Source of the DNA: Lapidilactobacillus gannanensis | GTDB taxonomy: Bacteria; Bacillota; Bacilli; Lactobacillales; Lactobacillaceae | Assembly: GCF_003946675.1 (NCBI RefSeq) | Contig: NZ_RHOT01000014.1 | Location: 1 to 51,655, forward strand | Length of the DNA: 51,655 nucleotides | Direction of reading: 5' to 3' | Part shown: piece by piece, positions 9,767 to 17,938 of the stretch | Numbering within the stretch: the first letter of the stretch is position 1 | Layout: the number at the start of each line of letters is the position of its first letter | Program-made: the position numbers and the translations under genes | The notes under the pieces: model-generated | The model's input: the letters and a program-made list of their open reading frames with translations, nothing else | What the model was told of the DNA's origin: nothing | Databases searched by the model: none

Positions 9767-11143
9767 CTATTTAGCAACTTCGTCTTCGGCAGCTGGATCT
9801 AGTCGATTTGAAGTAATGATAAATGGTAACCAGATAAAGAATGCAATAACGATGTTGACAATCGCTAAGACAGCTGCACGCCAGTCAAGACCAGTTGCCA
9901 TGAAGGCAAACAATACTGGAGGAGTAATCCAAGGAACAGCAATTTGTACAGGGTTAACCCATCCTGCTTGAGTTACAAAGTAAGCAATTGTTACGTTGAT
10001 AACTGGAGCAATGATGAATGGGATAAAGTAAATCGCATTCAAAACGATTGGTAAACCAAACATAATTGGTTCGTTGATGTTGAAAATCCCAGGTGCTAGG
10101 GCTAATTTTGCAACTGCCTTTTCGTCAGCACGATGTGAGAAGATCAAGATACCAACGATCAATACGATAGTACCACCTGAACCACCAAACCAAGCATAAA
10201 TATCAAATGAGTTACGAACCCAGAGATAAGGCATTGGCTTGCCGTCTTTGAAGGCAGCAATATTAGCTAATTGAGAAGTACCCCAAATTGATTCCAAAAT
10301 TGGTGCCAAGACGTTAGGTCCATGAATACCGAAGAACCAGAACAATTGAACAAGTAAAGCAACTAAGATAACCATGCCGGCACCTTGGCCTGCTTTCAAT
10401 AATGGTGCTTGAATTGTTGCGTTCAACCAGTCACCGAATACTTGACCAGTAATCTTGTTAAAGATGTAGTTAACAATACCAACAGCATACAGAGCAACCA
10501 TTGAAGGAATCAAAGCAGTAAATGCTTTAGAAACTGCAGGAGGAACTGAATCTGGCATCTTGATTGTAATATCTTTGTGTAATAACCAAATATAAATGGC
10601 AACAGAGAAGCCACCGAAAATCATTGCAGTGAATAAACTTGCTGAGTTCAATTGACTCATTGAGAACAAGCCACCAACAGTAATTGATTTATCAGCTACT
10701 GCAGTAGCACCAGCATCAGTGAATGCTTTTTGTACACCTTTAGACAATGACTTAGTTAAAGTCAAGCTAGTAGTTGTATTAACACTCATGAAGAATGCTG
10801 ACAATGAAACTAATGAGCCACCTAAGCCATCAGCTTTATAGTTAACAGCTAAGTGATAACCAAACATAGCTGCAAAGAAAATGGCGAAGATTGCTAAAGT
10901 ACCATTCCATACAAATCCGTCAATAGCAATGACTGGTTGCATTGCGTTAACAAAGCCAGTCCAGCCCCATTGTGCGGGATAAGTATTTAACAAGGCATTT
11001 AATAATGTTGCAAGAGAACCTGCCATAGTGATAGGCATTGTGGAAATAAAGCCATCACGTAAAGCAACTAACCAGCGAATTGAGCCGATTTTGGTTGCAA
11101 TAGGAACAAGGTATTTCTCCAACCAATTCATAACTGCTTGCAT
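9767..11143 (-). CDS. PTS cellobiose/lichenan-type IIC permease
   Basis: A 458-residue membrane permease of the lactose/cellobiose PTS family with about ten helices. N-terminal MNWLEKYLVPIATKIGSIRWLVALRDGFI and the later GIHGPNVLAPILESIWG and FNINEPIMFGLPIVLNAIYF are hallmarks of CelB/LicC-type IIC domains; the Asn-Glu-Pro motif is in the sugar and phosphotransfer region. It should import and, with IIA and IIB, phosphorylate a beta-glucoside. The IIA gene is immediately upstream; IIB is missing from this window and must come from elsewhere. A terminator follows its stop. Confidence 0.93.
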   Translation of the reverse strand: MQAVMNWLEKYLVPIATKIGSIRWLVALRDGFISTMPITMAGSLATLLNALLNTYPAQWGWTGFVNAMQPVIAIDGFVWNGTLAIFAIFFAAMFGYHLAVNYKADGLGGSLVSLSAFFMSVNTTTSLTLTKSLSKGVQKAFTDAGATAVADKSITVGGLFSMSQLNSASLFTAMIFGGFSVAIYIWLLHKDITIKMPDSVPPAVSKAFTALIPSMVALYAVGIVNYIFNKITGQVFGDWLNATIQAPLLKAGQGAGMVILVALLVQLFWFFGIHGPNVLAPILESIWGTSQLANIAAFKDGKPMPYLWVRNSFDIYAWFGGSGGTIVLIVGILIFSHRADEKAVAKLALAPGIFNINEPIMFGLPIVLNAIYFIPFIIAPVINVTIAYFVTQAGWVNPVQIAVPWITPPVLFAFMATGLDWRAAVLAIVNIVIAFFIWLPFIITSNRLDPAAEDEVAK

Positions 11144-11231
11144 AAAATATAACCTCCAAAATAATAGCTAACCCATAAATAAAATATTAGTCTTTTGAAC
11201 CAACCCATGTAGAAAAGAACTTGTTTTGAAA

Positions 11232-11558
11232 CTACTTACCTTCTTTAGCTAATTTCCGATATAAATCGACAATTTCGCCCGCTAAATCACGGAAAGTAAT
11301 TGCATTCATCAAGTGATCTTGAGAATGAACCATTAACAAAGTAACTTTAACATGATCACCACTTGCTTCTTTGGTTAACATGCTTGTTTGAGAGTTATGT
11401 GCTTCAGATAAAGCAGCATCAGCCTCTTTAAGCTTTGCATCGGCACCGTCAAAGTCACCAGTCTTAGCAGCTTGAATCGCTTCCATGGAACTGCTCTTTG
11501 CATTACCACCATTAACAATCAATCCCATGATTGATTGTAAATTTTGATCGTCGTCCAA
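11232..11558 (-). CDS. PTS lactose/cellobiose-type IIA
   Basis: 108 residues, all-helical, with the phosphorylatable His78 and nearby Asp81 in LLMVHSQDHLMNA, as in the LacF/CelC family, which works as a trimer. It transfers phosphate from HPr to IIB. The start is a TTG at 11558, preceded by an excellent GGAGG eight bases upstream; no ATG is better placed. It is the first gene of the permease operon and sits below two promoters, an operator-like palindrome and a cre-like site. Confidence 0.9.
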   Translation of the reverse strand: MDDDQNLQSIMGLIVNGGNAKSSSMEAIQAAKTGDFDGADAKLKEADAALSEAHNSQTSMLTKEASGDHVKVTLLMVHSQDHLMNAITFRDLAGEIVDLYRKLAKEGK

Positions 11559-11633
11559 TTGTATGGCCTCCTTTCGTTAACAAGGTTAACAAACTAAAAA
11601 TAATTGCAAAAACCTGTAAAAAGCAGTCAGCAA

Positions 11634-11647
11634 TGAAAACATTTTCA
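11634..11647 (-). promoter_or_regulatory. cre-like catabolite-repression site
   Basis: TGAAAACATTTTCA is a perfect palindrome differing from the CcpA consensus TGWAANCGNTNWCA at one central base. It lies just downstream of both candidate start sites of the PTS operon, a position where CcpA binding would block transcription. Repression by preferred sugars is inferred. Confidence 0.6.
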
Positions 11648-11659
11648 TCGCTAAGACCA

Positions 11660-11688
11660 AGTTTAGCACAATCAAATCTTCACAACAA
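11660..11688 (-). promoter_or_regulatory. Second possible PTS promoter (P2)
   Basis: On the minus strand, TTGTTG (11688-11683), 17 bp, TAAACT (11665-11660). It is weaker than P1 and lies between the GntR-like operator and the cre-like site. Confidence 0.4.
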
Positions 11689-11714
11689 GTCTGTTTTTAT
11701 TAAATCTCGATGAT

Positions 11715-11726
11715 TGGTCCAGACCA
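11715..11726. promoter_or_regulatory. GntR/HutC-type operator candidate
   Basis: TGGTCCAGACCA is an inverted repeat (TGGTC, 2 bp, GACCA). It resembles sites bound by GntR-family HutC-subgroup sugar regulators (TGGTCTAGACCA type). It overlaps the predicted start of promoter P1, so a bound repressor would block the PTS operon. No GntR gene is encoded in this window. Confidence 0.5.
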
Positions 11727-11733
11727 TGTTTTA

Positions 11734-11763
11734 ATTATAATAATATTACCAATGAATTGTCAA
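11734..11763 (-). promoter_or_regulatory. Main PTS operon promoter (P1)
   Basis: On the minus strand, TTGACA (11763-11758), 18-bp spacer, TATAAT (11739-11734): both hexamers are perfect consensus, so basal activity would be high without repression. The operator-like palindrome lies at the start site. Confidence 0.75.
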
Positions 11764-11799
11764 CCCTTTCATTGCGATATATCAGTAATGAAAGGGTTG
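11761..11799. terminator. Hairpin downstream of the helicase gene
   Basis: Perfect 13-bp arms CAACCCTTTCATT (11761-11773) and AATGAAAGGGTTG (11787-11799), with a 13-nt loop. It follows the helicase stop but lacks a clear T-run in that direction, and its base overlaps the -35 of P1. Terminator role is probable but not certain. Confidence 0.5.
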
Positions 11800-11866
11800 C
11801 CACGTATTTATCGATCAGCTGCTAAGCCTTGCTATATCAATGACTTTATTGGTCAAAGTGGCTAAT

Positions 11867-13165
11867 TTAAATTAGTTTTTTATGTGGTTTGCCAATGTTT
11901 TTTTTATTACGTAAGCGGTTTTTCTTGTGTGCTTTTTTACGCAAGCTACTTGATTCTGACAATGGCTGATCTTTTTTTGATTTTGGTATAGACCATTTTT
12001 GAGCCGTACGAATCATCTTTTCGGGCTTAGCGACTGGTTTTTCAGTTTGAAGCTGTTTCTCAGTCAAATAAACTTGGCTTAATTGGTAATGACCAGCCAA
12101 TAGATGTTGTAAATTACGACGATCATGATCATTACCTAGATTTAATACCACACCAGGTCGGCCCATCCGGCCAGTTCGGCCAGCACGGTGAATATAATTT
12201 GTTAAGGAATTAGGCAAATCATAATTGACCACCATTTGCAATTCAGCAAAATCTAAGCCCCGAGCTGCCAACTCAGTGGTTACTAGATAAGTCAGTTCAT
12301 CACGTCGGAATTGTTGCATCACTCGTTGCCGCTGCTGACTCGTTTCATCACCTAGCAGTAGCCCCACTTTAAGGTTATAGAAAGTTAACGTCTTGGCCAA
12401 GGTCTTGGCACTACCACGATTTTTGACAAAAACTAATGCTGCGGTGTGATTTAAAGGACCGCGAGCTAATTGTTTCAAGAACTCTGCTTTGTAGTGATTG
12501 CCAACTTCTACGAAATCATGGGCAATGTGTTGTTGTTGTGCATCTTGTTCACGGGTATCAATACGCTCAAATTCATAGCCGAACCACTTCTCCAATTCTG
12601 TAAAAATTGGTTGACTTGTAGCCGACATCAAAATCATTTGTGTCTCCGCTGGTAAGGCACCAATCAGCTGACGCGTATCTTCACGATGTTCTTCATCCAG
12701 TTGCAGATCTGCTTCATCAATTACTAAGCTCGTTATCCGATCAGCTTTAATGGCCTTGCGATCTAATAATTCAGTTAAACGACCAACTGTTGCAACAATC
12801 ACTTCCGGATGCTTCTTCAGAGTCGCCAATTGCCGTTGTAAGTTGGCTTTTCCAACAATGCCTTGAACCGACATTTGCACTTGTTGGGCATAAGGTTGTA
12901 AAACATCCCGAACCTGAATCACTAATTCAGCACTCGGTTCTAAAATAATCAGCTGGGTCTGTTCACCGGGTTGCAGCGTTTCTAATAAAGGTAAGCCAAA
13001 TGCTAAAGTTTTACCTTTTCCGGTGGCCGCTAATCCTAAAACAGGCTGACCTTGTTTGATGGGCCAATATACACCTTGCTGAATTGGCGTCGGTGTTTTG
13101 AAACCAGATTGTTGCCAAATTTTAAGAAACGGTGTGATTGGTTGTTGATAAGTTGGAATGGTCAT
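11867..13165 (-). CDS. DEAD-box RNA helicase
   Basis: A 432-residue helicase with Q-motif region GFKTPTPIQQGVY, motif I AATGKGKT (residues 46-53; the usual GSGKT has Lys for Ser), motif II DEAD (150-153), motif III SAT (181-183), and motif VI YIHRAGRTGRMGR. The C-terminal tail, from about residue 385, is very basic with KKAHKKNRLRNKKNIGKPHKK and should contact RNA. Motif Ia is unusual (PSAELVIQ rather than PTRELAxQ). It resembles the smaller Gram-positive helicases (CshB/YfmL type) involved in cold growth and ribosome assembly; which one is not decided. Its ATG overlaps the upstream oxidoreductase stop by one base. Confidence 0.88.
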   Translation of the reverse strand: MTIPTYQQPITPFLKIWQQSGFKTPTPIQQGVYWPIKQGQPVLGLAATGKGKTLAFGLPLLETLQPGEQTQLIILEPSAELVIQVRDVLQPYAQQVQMSVQGIVGKANLQRQLATLKKHPEVIVATVGRLTELLDRKAIKADRITSLVIDEADLQLDEEHREDTRQLIGALPAETQMILMSATSQPIFTELEKWFGYEFERIDTREQDAQQQHIAHDFVEVGNHYKAEFLKQLARGPLNHTAALVFVKNRGSAKTLAKTLTFYNLKVGLLLGDETSQQRQRVMQQFRRDELTYLVTTELAARGLDFAELQMVVNYDLPNSLTNYIHRAGRTGRMGRPGVVLNLGNDHDRRNLQHLLAGHYQLSQVYLTEKQLQTEKPVAKPEKMIRTAQKWSIPKSKKDQPLSESSSLRKKAHKKNRLRNKKNIGKPHKKLI

Positions 13166-14160
13166 TAGTTTTGCTCACTTTCAAAAACAATACCTGCAGA
13201 ATGGCGTAATTGATCTAAGACATGGTTGACCTGGCCTGTTAATTGCCAGTAATGGTCAAAACGTTCGTCCTCACGATTGGTAAACATCTGGCTGATTGCA
13301 CTGACTTCGTCGTAGAGTGGGTTTTCGGCAGCATGTTGCGACAAATCGGTGTAAACTGCTGGACTATCATATAGGCGAACGCGCGCTGGCGTCCCTAAAT
13401 TGTCCAGCCACAACGTTTGCCGATGAGAGTAGACCTCACTTGGCAAGAAGGATTGCTGATCCTTACCAAAAATTAAAGCAACATCAAATTTTTCATAATG
13501 AAGCCGTGCCAATCCATGGAGATCAATGTCATTATCGGCTTTAGTAGCGTGGTAATCACATGATAATGGCTCGCCAAACCAATCAACGGCTGCATAGACT
13601 AAATAAACCCCCAGATCATACAGGGCACCACCAGCAAACTTAGGCGAAAAAATATTTGGATTTTGACCCGCTTGAAAAGCATCAAAACGGCTAGAATATT
13701 TCATATATGCCAAAGTCGCACCGGTAATTTCGTTAAACTGCCGTACTTTCTCAGTAGCTGCCAAATAATTGGCATCATACAAATGGCGAGCACCTTCAAT
13801 CACATGAAGCTCTGGATGTTGCTGTAAAATCGCATCAATTGCCTGATATTCAGCTGGTGTTACGAAGGCTGGTTTCTCAACAATCACACTCTTCCCGTGT
13901 TCTAGGGCAGCCTTAACGTGGCTAAAATGCATGCTATTTGGTGAAGCGACATAAACCACATCTAGATCAGGCGCACTTAGAAATTTCGTTAAATCATCAT
14001 CGGCAGTTGCTTCTGGAATAAAAAACTCATCAATCAGCGCTTGTGCCTTTGCAGTCGTCCGTGAATATAAATGACTGATTTTAAAAGCCCGACTGGCAAT
14101 ACATGCTTTTAGGAATGTTTTCGTAATTTCACTGGTTCCAATTGTCCCAACATTGGTCAT
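13165..14160 (-). CDS. Gfo/Idh/MocA family oxidoreductase
   Basis: A 331-residue NAD(P)-dependent dehydrogenase. The N-terminus MTNVGTIGTSEITKTFLKA holds the Rossmann dinucleotide motif (GTIGTSEI in place of GxGxxG), followed by VVYVASPNSMHFSHVKAALEHGKSVIVEKP, the family signature with the conserved EKP. The catalytic C-terminal domain includes GGALYDLGVYLVYAA. Substrate is unknown; family members act on sugars or polyols. It is the first gene of a two-gene unit coupled to the DEAD-box helicase. An inverted repeat TTGTAA / TTACAA at 14212-14228 lies in the divergent promoter region. Confidence 0.9.
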   Translation of the reverse strand: MTNVGTIGTSEITKTFLKACIASRAFKISHLYSRTTAKAQALIDEFFIPEATADDDLTKFLSAPDLDVVYVASPNSMHFSHVKAALEHGKSVIVEKPAFVTPAEYQAIDAILQQHPELHVIEGARHLYDANYLAATEKVRQFNEITGATLAYMKYSSRFDAFQAGQNPNIFSPKFAGGALYDLGVYLVYAAVDWFGEPLSCDYHATKADNDIDLHGLARLHYEKFDVALIFGKDQQSFLPSEVYSHRQTLWLDNLGTPARVRLYDSPAVYTDLSQHAAENPLYDEVSAISQMFTNREDERFDHYWQLTGQVNHVLDQLRHSAGIVFESEQN

Positions 14161-14305
14161 ATTGATTATTCCTCTTCTTTCCCTTTACCTCATAGGTTCA
14201 CTGTTACTCTATTGTAACAAAATTACAACGAAAGATTCATGCTTTTTCATATCAAATTGCGGAAACTGATGATATGATTATGGTTAGTTATTAAAGGAGA
14301 TCAAA

Positions 14306-14905
14306 ATGCGTATTAAAGATATTTACTCAGCGGGAATTCATGGCATTAATCAAGTTAGCCGCTTCTTAACAAAAACTCATCATCGTAAACAACAACAAAA
14401 ACGTCAACCCGACTTATCCTTACGTTATGCAGGAAGTTGGTCTTTTACAGACCCACAAACAAAGCAAAAGCACGAAATGGCGATTGGCCGTGACTTCACG
14501 ATTAAAATTGATCAGAAAGAATTACCAGGCCGAATTATTGGTTTGGATGGTGAACAGCTTGTCTTTCTCGATCACTACGGCTTTCAGCTAAAGGTTTTTG
14601 CAAATCACTTAGGACCAATTGAAATTTATGATGAATCCAGTGACCAAACTTATCCAGTCATCAATCATCGCGATCAACCACGCCTACCTAAGGGCACAGA
14701 TGTCCCGGTTGACGAAGCTGACCATGATTTGGTTTTTGAACTAGATGATTTGGCCTTAGATCAGGATACTGCCGATACAACAGTTACTGAACAGCAAACT
14801 GCGGACTCAGCAGCGACCACTAATTTAGATCAAATTGCTGATCAAACAGACCAGACTAGCAATCTAGATGAAGCTGATGCAGCTAAAACAGGTACTAATG
14901 ATTAG
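14306..14905 (+). CDS. DUF4828 family protein
   Basis: A 199-residue lactobacillus-type protein. The basic N-terminus (to about 35) contains HHRKQQQKRQ. A central beta-rich domain (about 38-115) has LRYAGSWSFTDPQTKQKHEMAIG and LVFLDHYGFQLKV and corresponds to DUF4828. The last 70 residues are acidic and low-complexity, rich in D, T and Q. Function is unknown. It is transcribed alone, preceded by RBS AAAGGAG, and followed by repeat R1-B. Confidence 0.75.
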   Translation: MRIKDIYSAGIHGINQVSRFLTKTHHRKQQQKRQPDLSLRYAGSWSFTDPQTKQKHEMAIGRDFTIKIDQKELPGRIIGLDGEQLVFLDHYGFQLKVFANHLGPIEIYDESSDQTYPVINHRDQPRLPKGTDVPVDEADHDLVFELDDLALDQDTADTTVTEQQTADSAATTNLDQIADQTDQTSNLDEADAAKTGTND

Positions 14906-14930
14906 CTGAAGCTTGACTGCAGTCATTAAG

Positions 14931-15040
14931 ATAAGACTGTGAGATCAATTCTTTTGCCAAAAAATAAATCAAACTTTAGGTTCCAAAACGTGTTCTCAAA
15001 AGGCAACTGGTTTTGCTTAGCGCCTCTTGTCACACGCTAG
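14931..15040. repeat. R1 repeat copy B, hairpin deleted
   Basis: It shares the R1 flank (AACGTGTTCTCAAAAGGCAACTGGTT, spanning 14988-15013) and the far end CACACGCT. The sequence jumps from GCTTAGCGC straight to CTCTTGTCACACGCT, so the central 17-bp stem-loop is missing. It lies between two same-strand genes, unlike most copies. Confidence 0.65.
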
Positions 15041-15056
15041 TTAAGGTGCGTGAACA

Positions 15057-15728
15057 ATGACTCAGCAACTGACCAAAAAAGAATGGTTAAAATCAGGTAG
15101 TCTCTTACTGGCTTACCTACTTTTTCTTGAAATAATTCCGCGACAGCGCCTGTTTTCACTGCGGCATATACTACCGCCAACTTGGCGCACAACTTTTGGT
15201 TTAAACGCATTGCTATACGCGCTACCGATTCTGTTGATGTTGCTCTTTTATAGTCAGCATATCATGCAAAATTTTAGTTACTTTCGCCAGCAAACTGGTC
15301 AACGAATTAAACAACTACTGCTTTATTATTTCACGATACTGCTTCTTAACAGCGTCGTTGCAAGATTAGTCGGTCAACAAGCTGCTAACCAAAATGCGGT
15401 TAATGATGCGACTAAGGGCACACCAATTTGGGCCACTTTTTTATTATTCGTGCTTCTGGGGCCGATGCTGGAAGAAACTGTCTTTCGCCAAATTCTATTA
15501 AGTAACTTAAGTCAGCTGATTCCTAAATGGTTGGCAGCCATTATTTCTGGCAGTGCCTTTGTTCTGATTCATGTTAATGCTCCTCAAGATATTATCTTGT
15601 ATGCGCCCTTAGGCATTGTTTTTACAATGGCTTACTTACGGCAACAAGAAAACATTTCCTTCACGTATAGTCTACATTTGCTGAATAATATAGTGGCTTT
15701 GCTAGTCTCAACTTTTTTGATTCATTAA
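15057..15728 (+). CDS. CPBP-family intramembrane metalloprotease
   Basis: A 223-residue membrane protein with about six helices. The CPBP (Abi) motifs are present: EETVFRQ near residues 141-147, and a histidine motif VLIHVNAPQDI near residue 171, with a third near the C-terminus (LHLLNN). In lactobacilli such proteins process peptides or give bacteriocin self-immunity; no bacteriocin gene is adjacent, so the role is open. The start ATG follows GGTGCGTGAAC with only a weak RBS. Confidence 0.85.
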   Translation: MTQQLTKKEWLKSGSLLLAYLLFLEIIPRQRLFSLRHILPPTWRTTFGLNALLYALPILLMLLFYSQHIMQNFSYFRQQTGQRIKQLLLYYFTILLLNSVVARLVGQQAANQNAVNDATKGTPIWATFLLFVLLGPMLEETVFRQILLSNLSQLIPKWLAAIISGSAFVLIHVNAPQDIILYAPLGIVFTMAYLRQQENISFTYSLHLLNNIVALLVSTFLIH

Positions 15729-16031
15729 CATTAATCATCGCTAATTTGACCAGGTTAATTAGCAAATTAAACAGCATTATTTGAAAAGTAAGTTGAAAAG
15801 CAAGTTGCACTAGTTTTTAAAAGAGCCGATGGGCTAATCTCTACTGGTATAAACCAGAGATTAAGCTCATCGGCTCTTTTGATTGAACTATTCATGTTTG
15901 GCTACTACCTGAATGAAGTTGATTGTCCTAACACTCATGTTTTAACCAGTGACCAACATGAAGTCCACTAACCTAACGTCAAATAAAATAGGCCCTTGGT
16001 CAGCATCAGTCATTTTTCTAACAATCGCGTG
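15729..16031. other. Intergenic region between convergent CPBP and APC genes
   Basis: Apart from the strong hairpin at 15822-15877 I see no gene or repeat. It contains two short AAAAGnAAGTTG-like direct repeats before the hairpin. Confidence 0.6.
15822..15877. terminator. Bidirectional terminator
   Basis: Long arms 15822-15842 (AGAGCCGATGGG...) and 15856-15877 (...CATCGGCTCT), nearly perfect, flanked by A-runs and T-runs. It sits between convergent genes and can serve both. Confidence 0.85.
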
Positions 16032-17372
16032 CTATTTATGACGTGCTAACTGATGTTGTTGCCAATAATAGACTGGAATACCCAAAGCTGTTAAACCGAG
16101 ACCGACTAAGGCTAATGATAATTGTGTCATCAAAGTAGAAATAACGATGAATAATCCTCCCGCAATGGCAATTAATGGGACCAGTGGATAACCCCAAACT
16201 TTATAAGGACGGAGTAAATCTGGTTGACGGCGGCGTAAAATGAATACCGCGCCAAAAATCATGGTGTTAAAAACCCACATAACAAAAACCAGCATATCAG
16301 TTAAATAATTGAAATTTCCCAGTAACATCATCAATAAGGCTACCATCAATTGAAACAAGGCACCCCAAATTGGGACACGCGTGAGGCGAGTAATTTTGCG
16401 AAAATACTGCGCCAAGGGAATCGTATTATTAACTCCCATGGCATAAGCCACGCGCATGCCGGTCATGGTATAGCCATTAATCGCGCCGTAAACAGATACA
16501 AGAATTCCAATCGTCACCAGGCGACCGCCAGCCTGACCAAAAATAACCCCCGCACTGGCCGCCGCGGCAGTGGGGTTAGTCGCCAACTGACTAATCGGTA
16601 ATGTTTTTAAAAAGGCCAAATTGATCAACGCATAAACTAACGTCGTTAATCCTAAACCACCAACAATAGCAATCGGCAAATGACGTCGTGGATTTTTCAT
16701 TTCGCCGGCCATATTACCGACGCTGATCCAACCATCGTAAGCAAACATCGTTGCCAATAAGCCACCATTTAGGGCTGTAAACCAAGAAACGCCATGTCCT
16801 GGTTGAAATGGCCATAAGGCGACTGTTTGTCCATGAGGACTAGTTAAGCCAAAAATAATAATCAAGGCAATGGGAATTAATTTGATAAATAAAGTTAAGT
16901 TTTGGACCCAACTGCCCAAACGCGCGCCTAACAAATTGAGACCAGTAATTGATAAGGCAACGACGCCAGCAATCGGCACGATCCATGACTGGCTCACACC
17001 TAAAAGACTGACAAACTGTGTGGCAAAAATGATACTAAGTGCCGCAATATTAGCTGGATAATATATCAAAATTTGCGCCCAACCAAGTAAAAATGAGGGC
17101 ATTTTGCCATAAGCAGCTTCAATGTAGTTAACAGCGCCACCAGCTTTCGGAATTGAAGTGGCGATTTCTGCTAAACAAAGTCCACCAGCAATCGTCAAAA
17201 AACCAGCAATTACCCAAACCGTCAGTAAGACACTAGCTGAGCGTGTTTGTTGTGCTAGAATCGAGATTTTAAAGAAAACCCCACCGCCAATTACCGTCCC
17301 CATGACTGTTGCTAATGCTGAAGTAAGTCCCATCGCTTTTTCTAATTGTACTTTTGGCTGTCCCATATTCAC
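16032..17372 (-). CDS. APC-family amino acid permease (SteT/LAT-like)
   Basis: A 446-residue permease with about 12 helices. The first helix carries the APC substrate motif VMGTVIGGGVFF (unusual GGG instead of GSG), and KAGGAVNYIEAAYG follows helix 2. AYDGWISVGNMAGEMKNPRRHLPIAI in the middle is highly typical of the LAT subgroup, to which the B. subtilis serine/threonine exchanger SteT belongs. It probably exchanges or imports neutral amino acids. It is monocistronic, RBS AAAGGAA, with the terminator hairpin downstream. Confidence 0.9.
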   Translation of the reverse strand: MNMGQPKVQLEKAMGLTSALATVMGTVIGGGVFFKISILAQQTRSASVLLTVWVIAGFLTIAGGLCLAEIATSIPKAGGAVNYIEAAYGKMPSFLLGWAQILIYYPANIAALSIIFATQFVSLLGVSQSWIVPIAGVVALSITGLNLLGARLGSWVQNLTLFIKLIPIALIIIFGLTSPHGQTVALWPFQPGHGVSWFTALNGGLLATMFAYDGWISVGNMAGEMKNPRRHLPIAIVGGLGLTTLVYALINLAFLKTLPISQLATNPTAAAASAGVIFGQAGGRLVTIGILVSVYGAINGYTMTGMRVAYAMGVNNTIPLAQYFRKITRLTRVPIWGALFQLMVALLMMLLGNFNYLTDMLVFVMWVFNTMIFGAVFILRRRQPDLLRPYKVWGYPLVPLIAIAGGLFIVISTLMTQLSLALVGLGLTALGIPVYYWQQHQLARHK

Positions 17373-17729
17373 ATTCCTTTACGTTCCAAGGTCATTAACA
17401 AACATCCCCGACTAAATCAAGTTCATTGTTCATATCTTACAGGTTTTTGGAAATTGAGAAAAGCTTTTTTACGTGCAATTTTTTCACCACAAAACTTTGC
17501 AAACGCTCTATTTAGCTAACAATCCCACTATTCATCAATAAAATAAATATCACCGGAATTAACGAACATTTTTGTCACTTCAGGGCAATGATTTTTCGCA
17601 AATTGTTGTGGCTATTGGACGTAAACGCTTAAAAATCAGTTGTTAGACTGAGTACCCCACCAGTGAGTATGGTAAAATGAGCTTATTCAAAAGCAAGTCG
17701 ATTGCTGAACAAAGTTAGGAGGAAACTGG
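17373..17729. other. Divergent promoter region
   Basis: There is no gene. An extended -10 (TGGTAAAAT, 17670-17678) about 50 nt before the 17730 start is the likely promoter of the NfeD-like/SPFH pair. The promoter for the minus-strand permease is less clear. Confidence 0.45.
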
Positions 17730-17924
17730 ATGTTAGATGATCGCTTGATCGGCATGACCTTTTACAATACATCGCAATTAACGACTGGCGTTGTAGAGTT
17801 ATTTGGTGTTTATTATCATTATCGCATTGAAGGTCAAGCGCAAATCGGTGATGTTCTCGAAGTCTTTCGAGTTTCGCCACTATTTCTTTACGTACGGCGT
17901 CCAGATGATCGACTCAAATTTTAA
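17730..17924 (+). CDS. Small NfeD-like OB-fold protein
   Basis: 64 residues with TTGVVELFGVYYHYRIEGQAQIGDVLEVFRV followed by LFLYVRRP. The spacing matches the C-terminal OB domain of NfeD proteins, without their membrane helices. The next gene, 14 bp downstream, is an SPFH protein, which is the classical partner of NfeD. This context supports the call. RBS TAGGAGGA lies just before the ATG. Confidence 0.65.
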   Translation: MLDDRLIGMTFYNTSQLTTGVVELFGVYYHYRIEGQAQIGDVLEVFRVSPLFLYVRRPDDRLKF

Positions 17925-17938
17925 AGGGAGGCTTTTGT

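Larger units (their letters stand above)
11559..11866 (-). other. Control region of the cellobiose-type PTS operon
   Basis: The whole gap is regulatory for the minus-strand PTS genes and also carries the hairpin after the helicase gene. It holds, in order of transcription, promoter P1, a GntR-like operator at its start site, promoter P2 and a cre-like palindrome, then the leader with the RBS. No small gene is supported in it. Confidence 0.6.
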
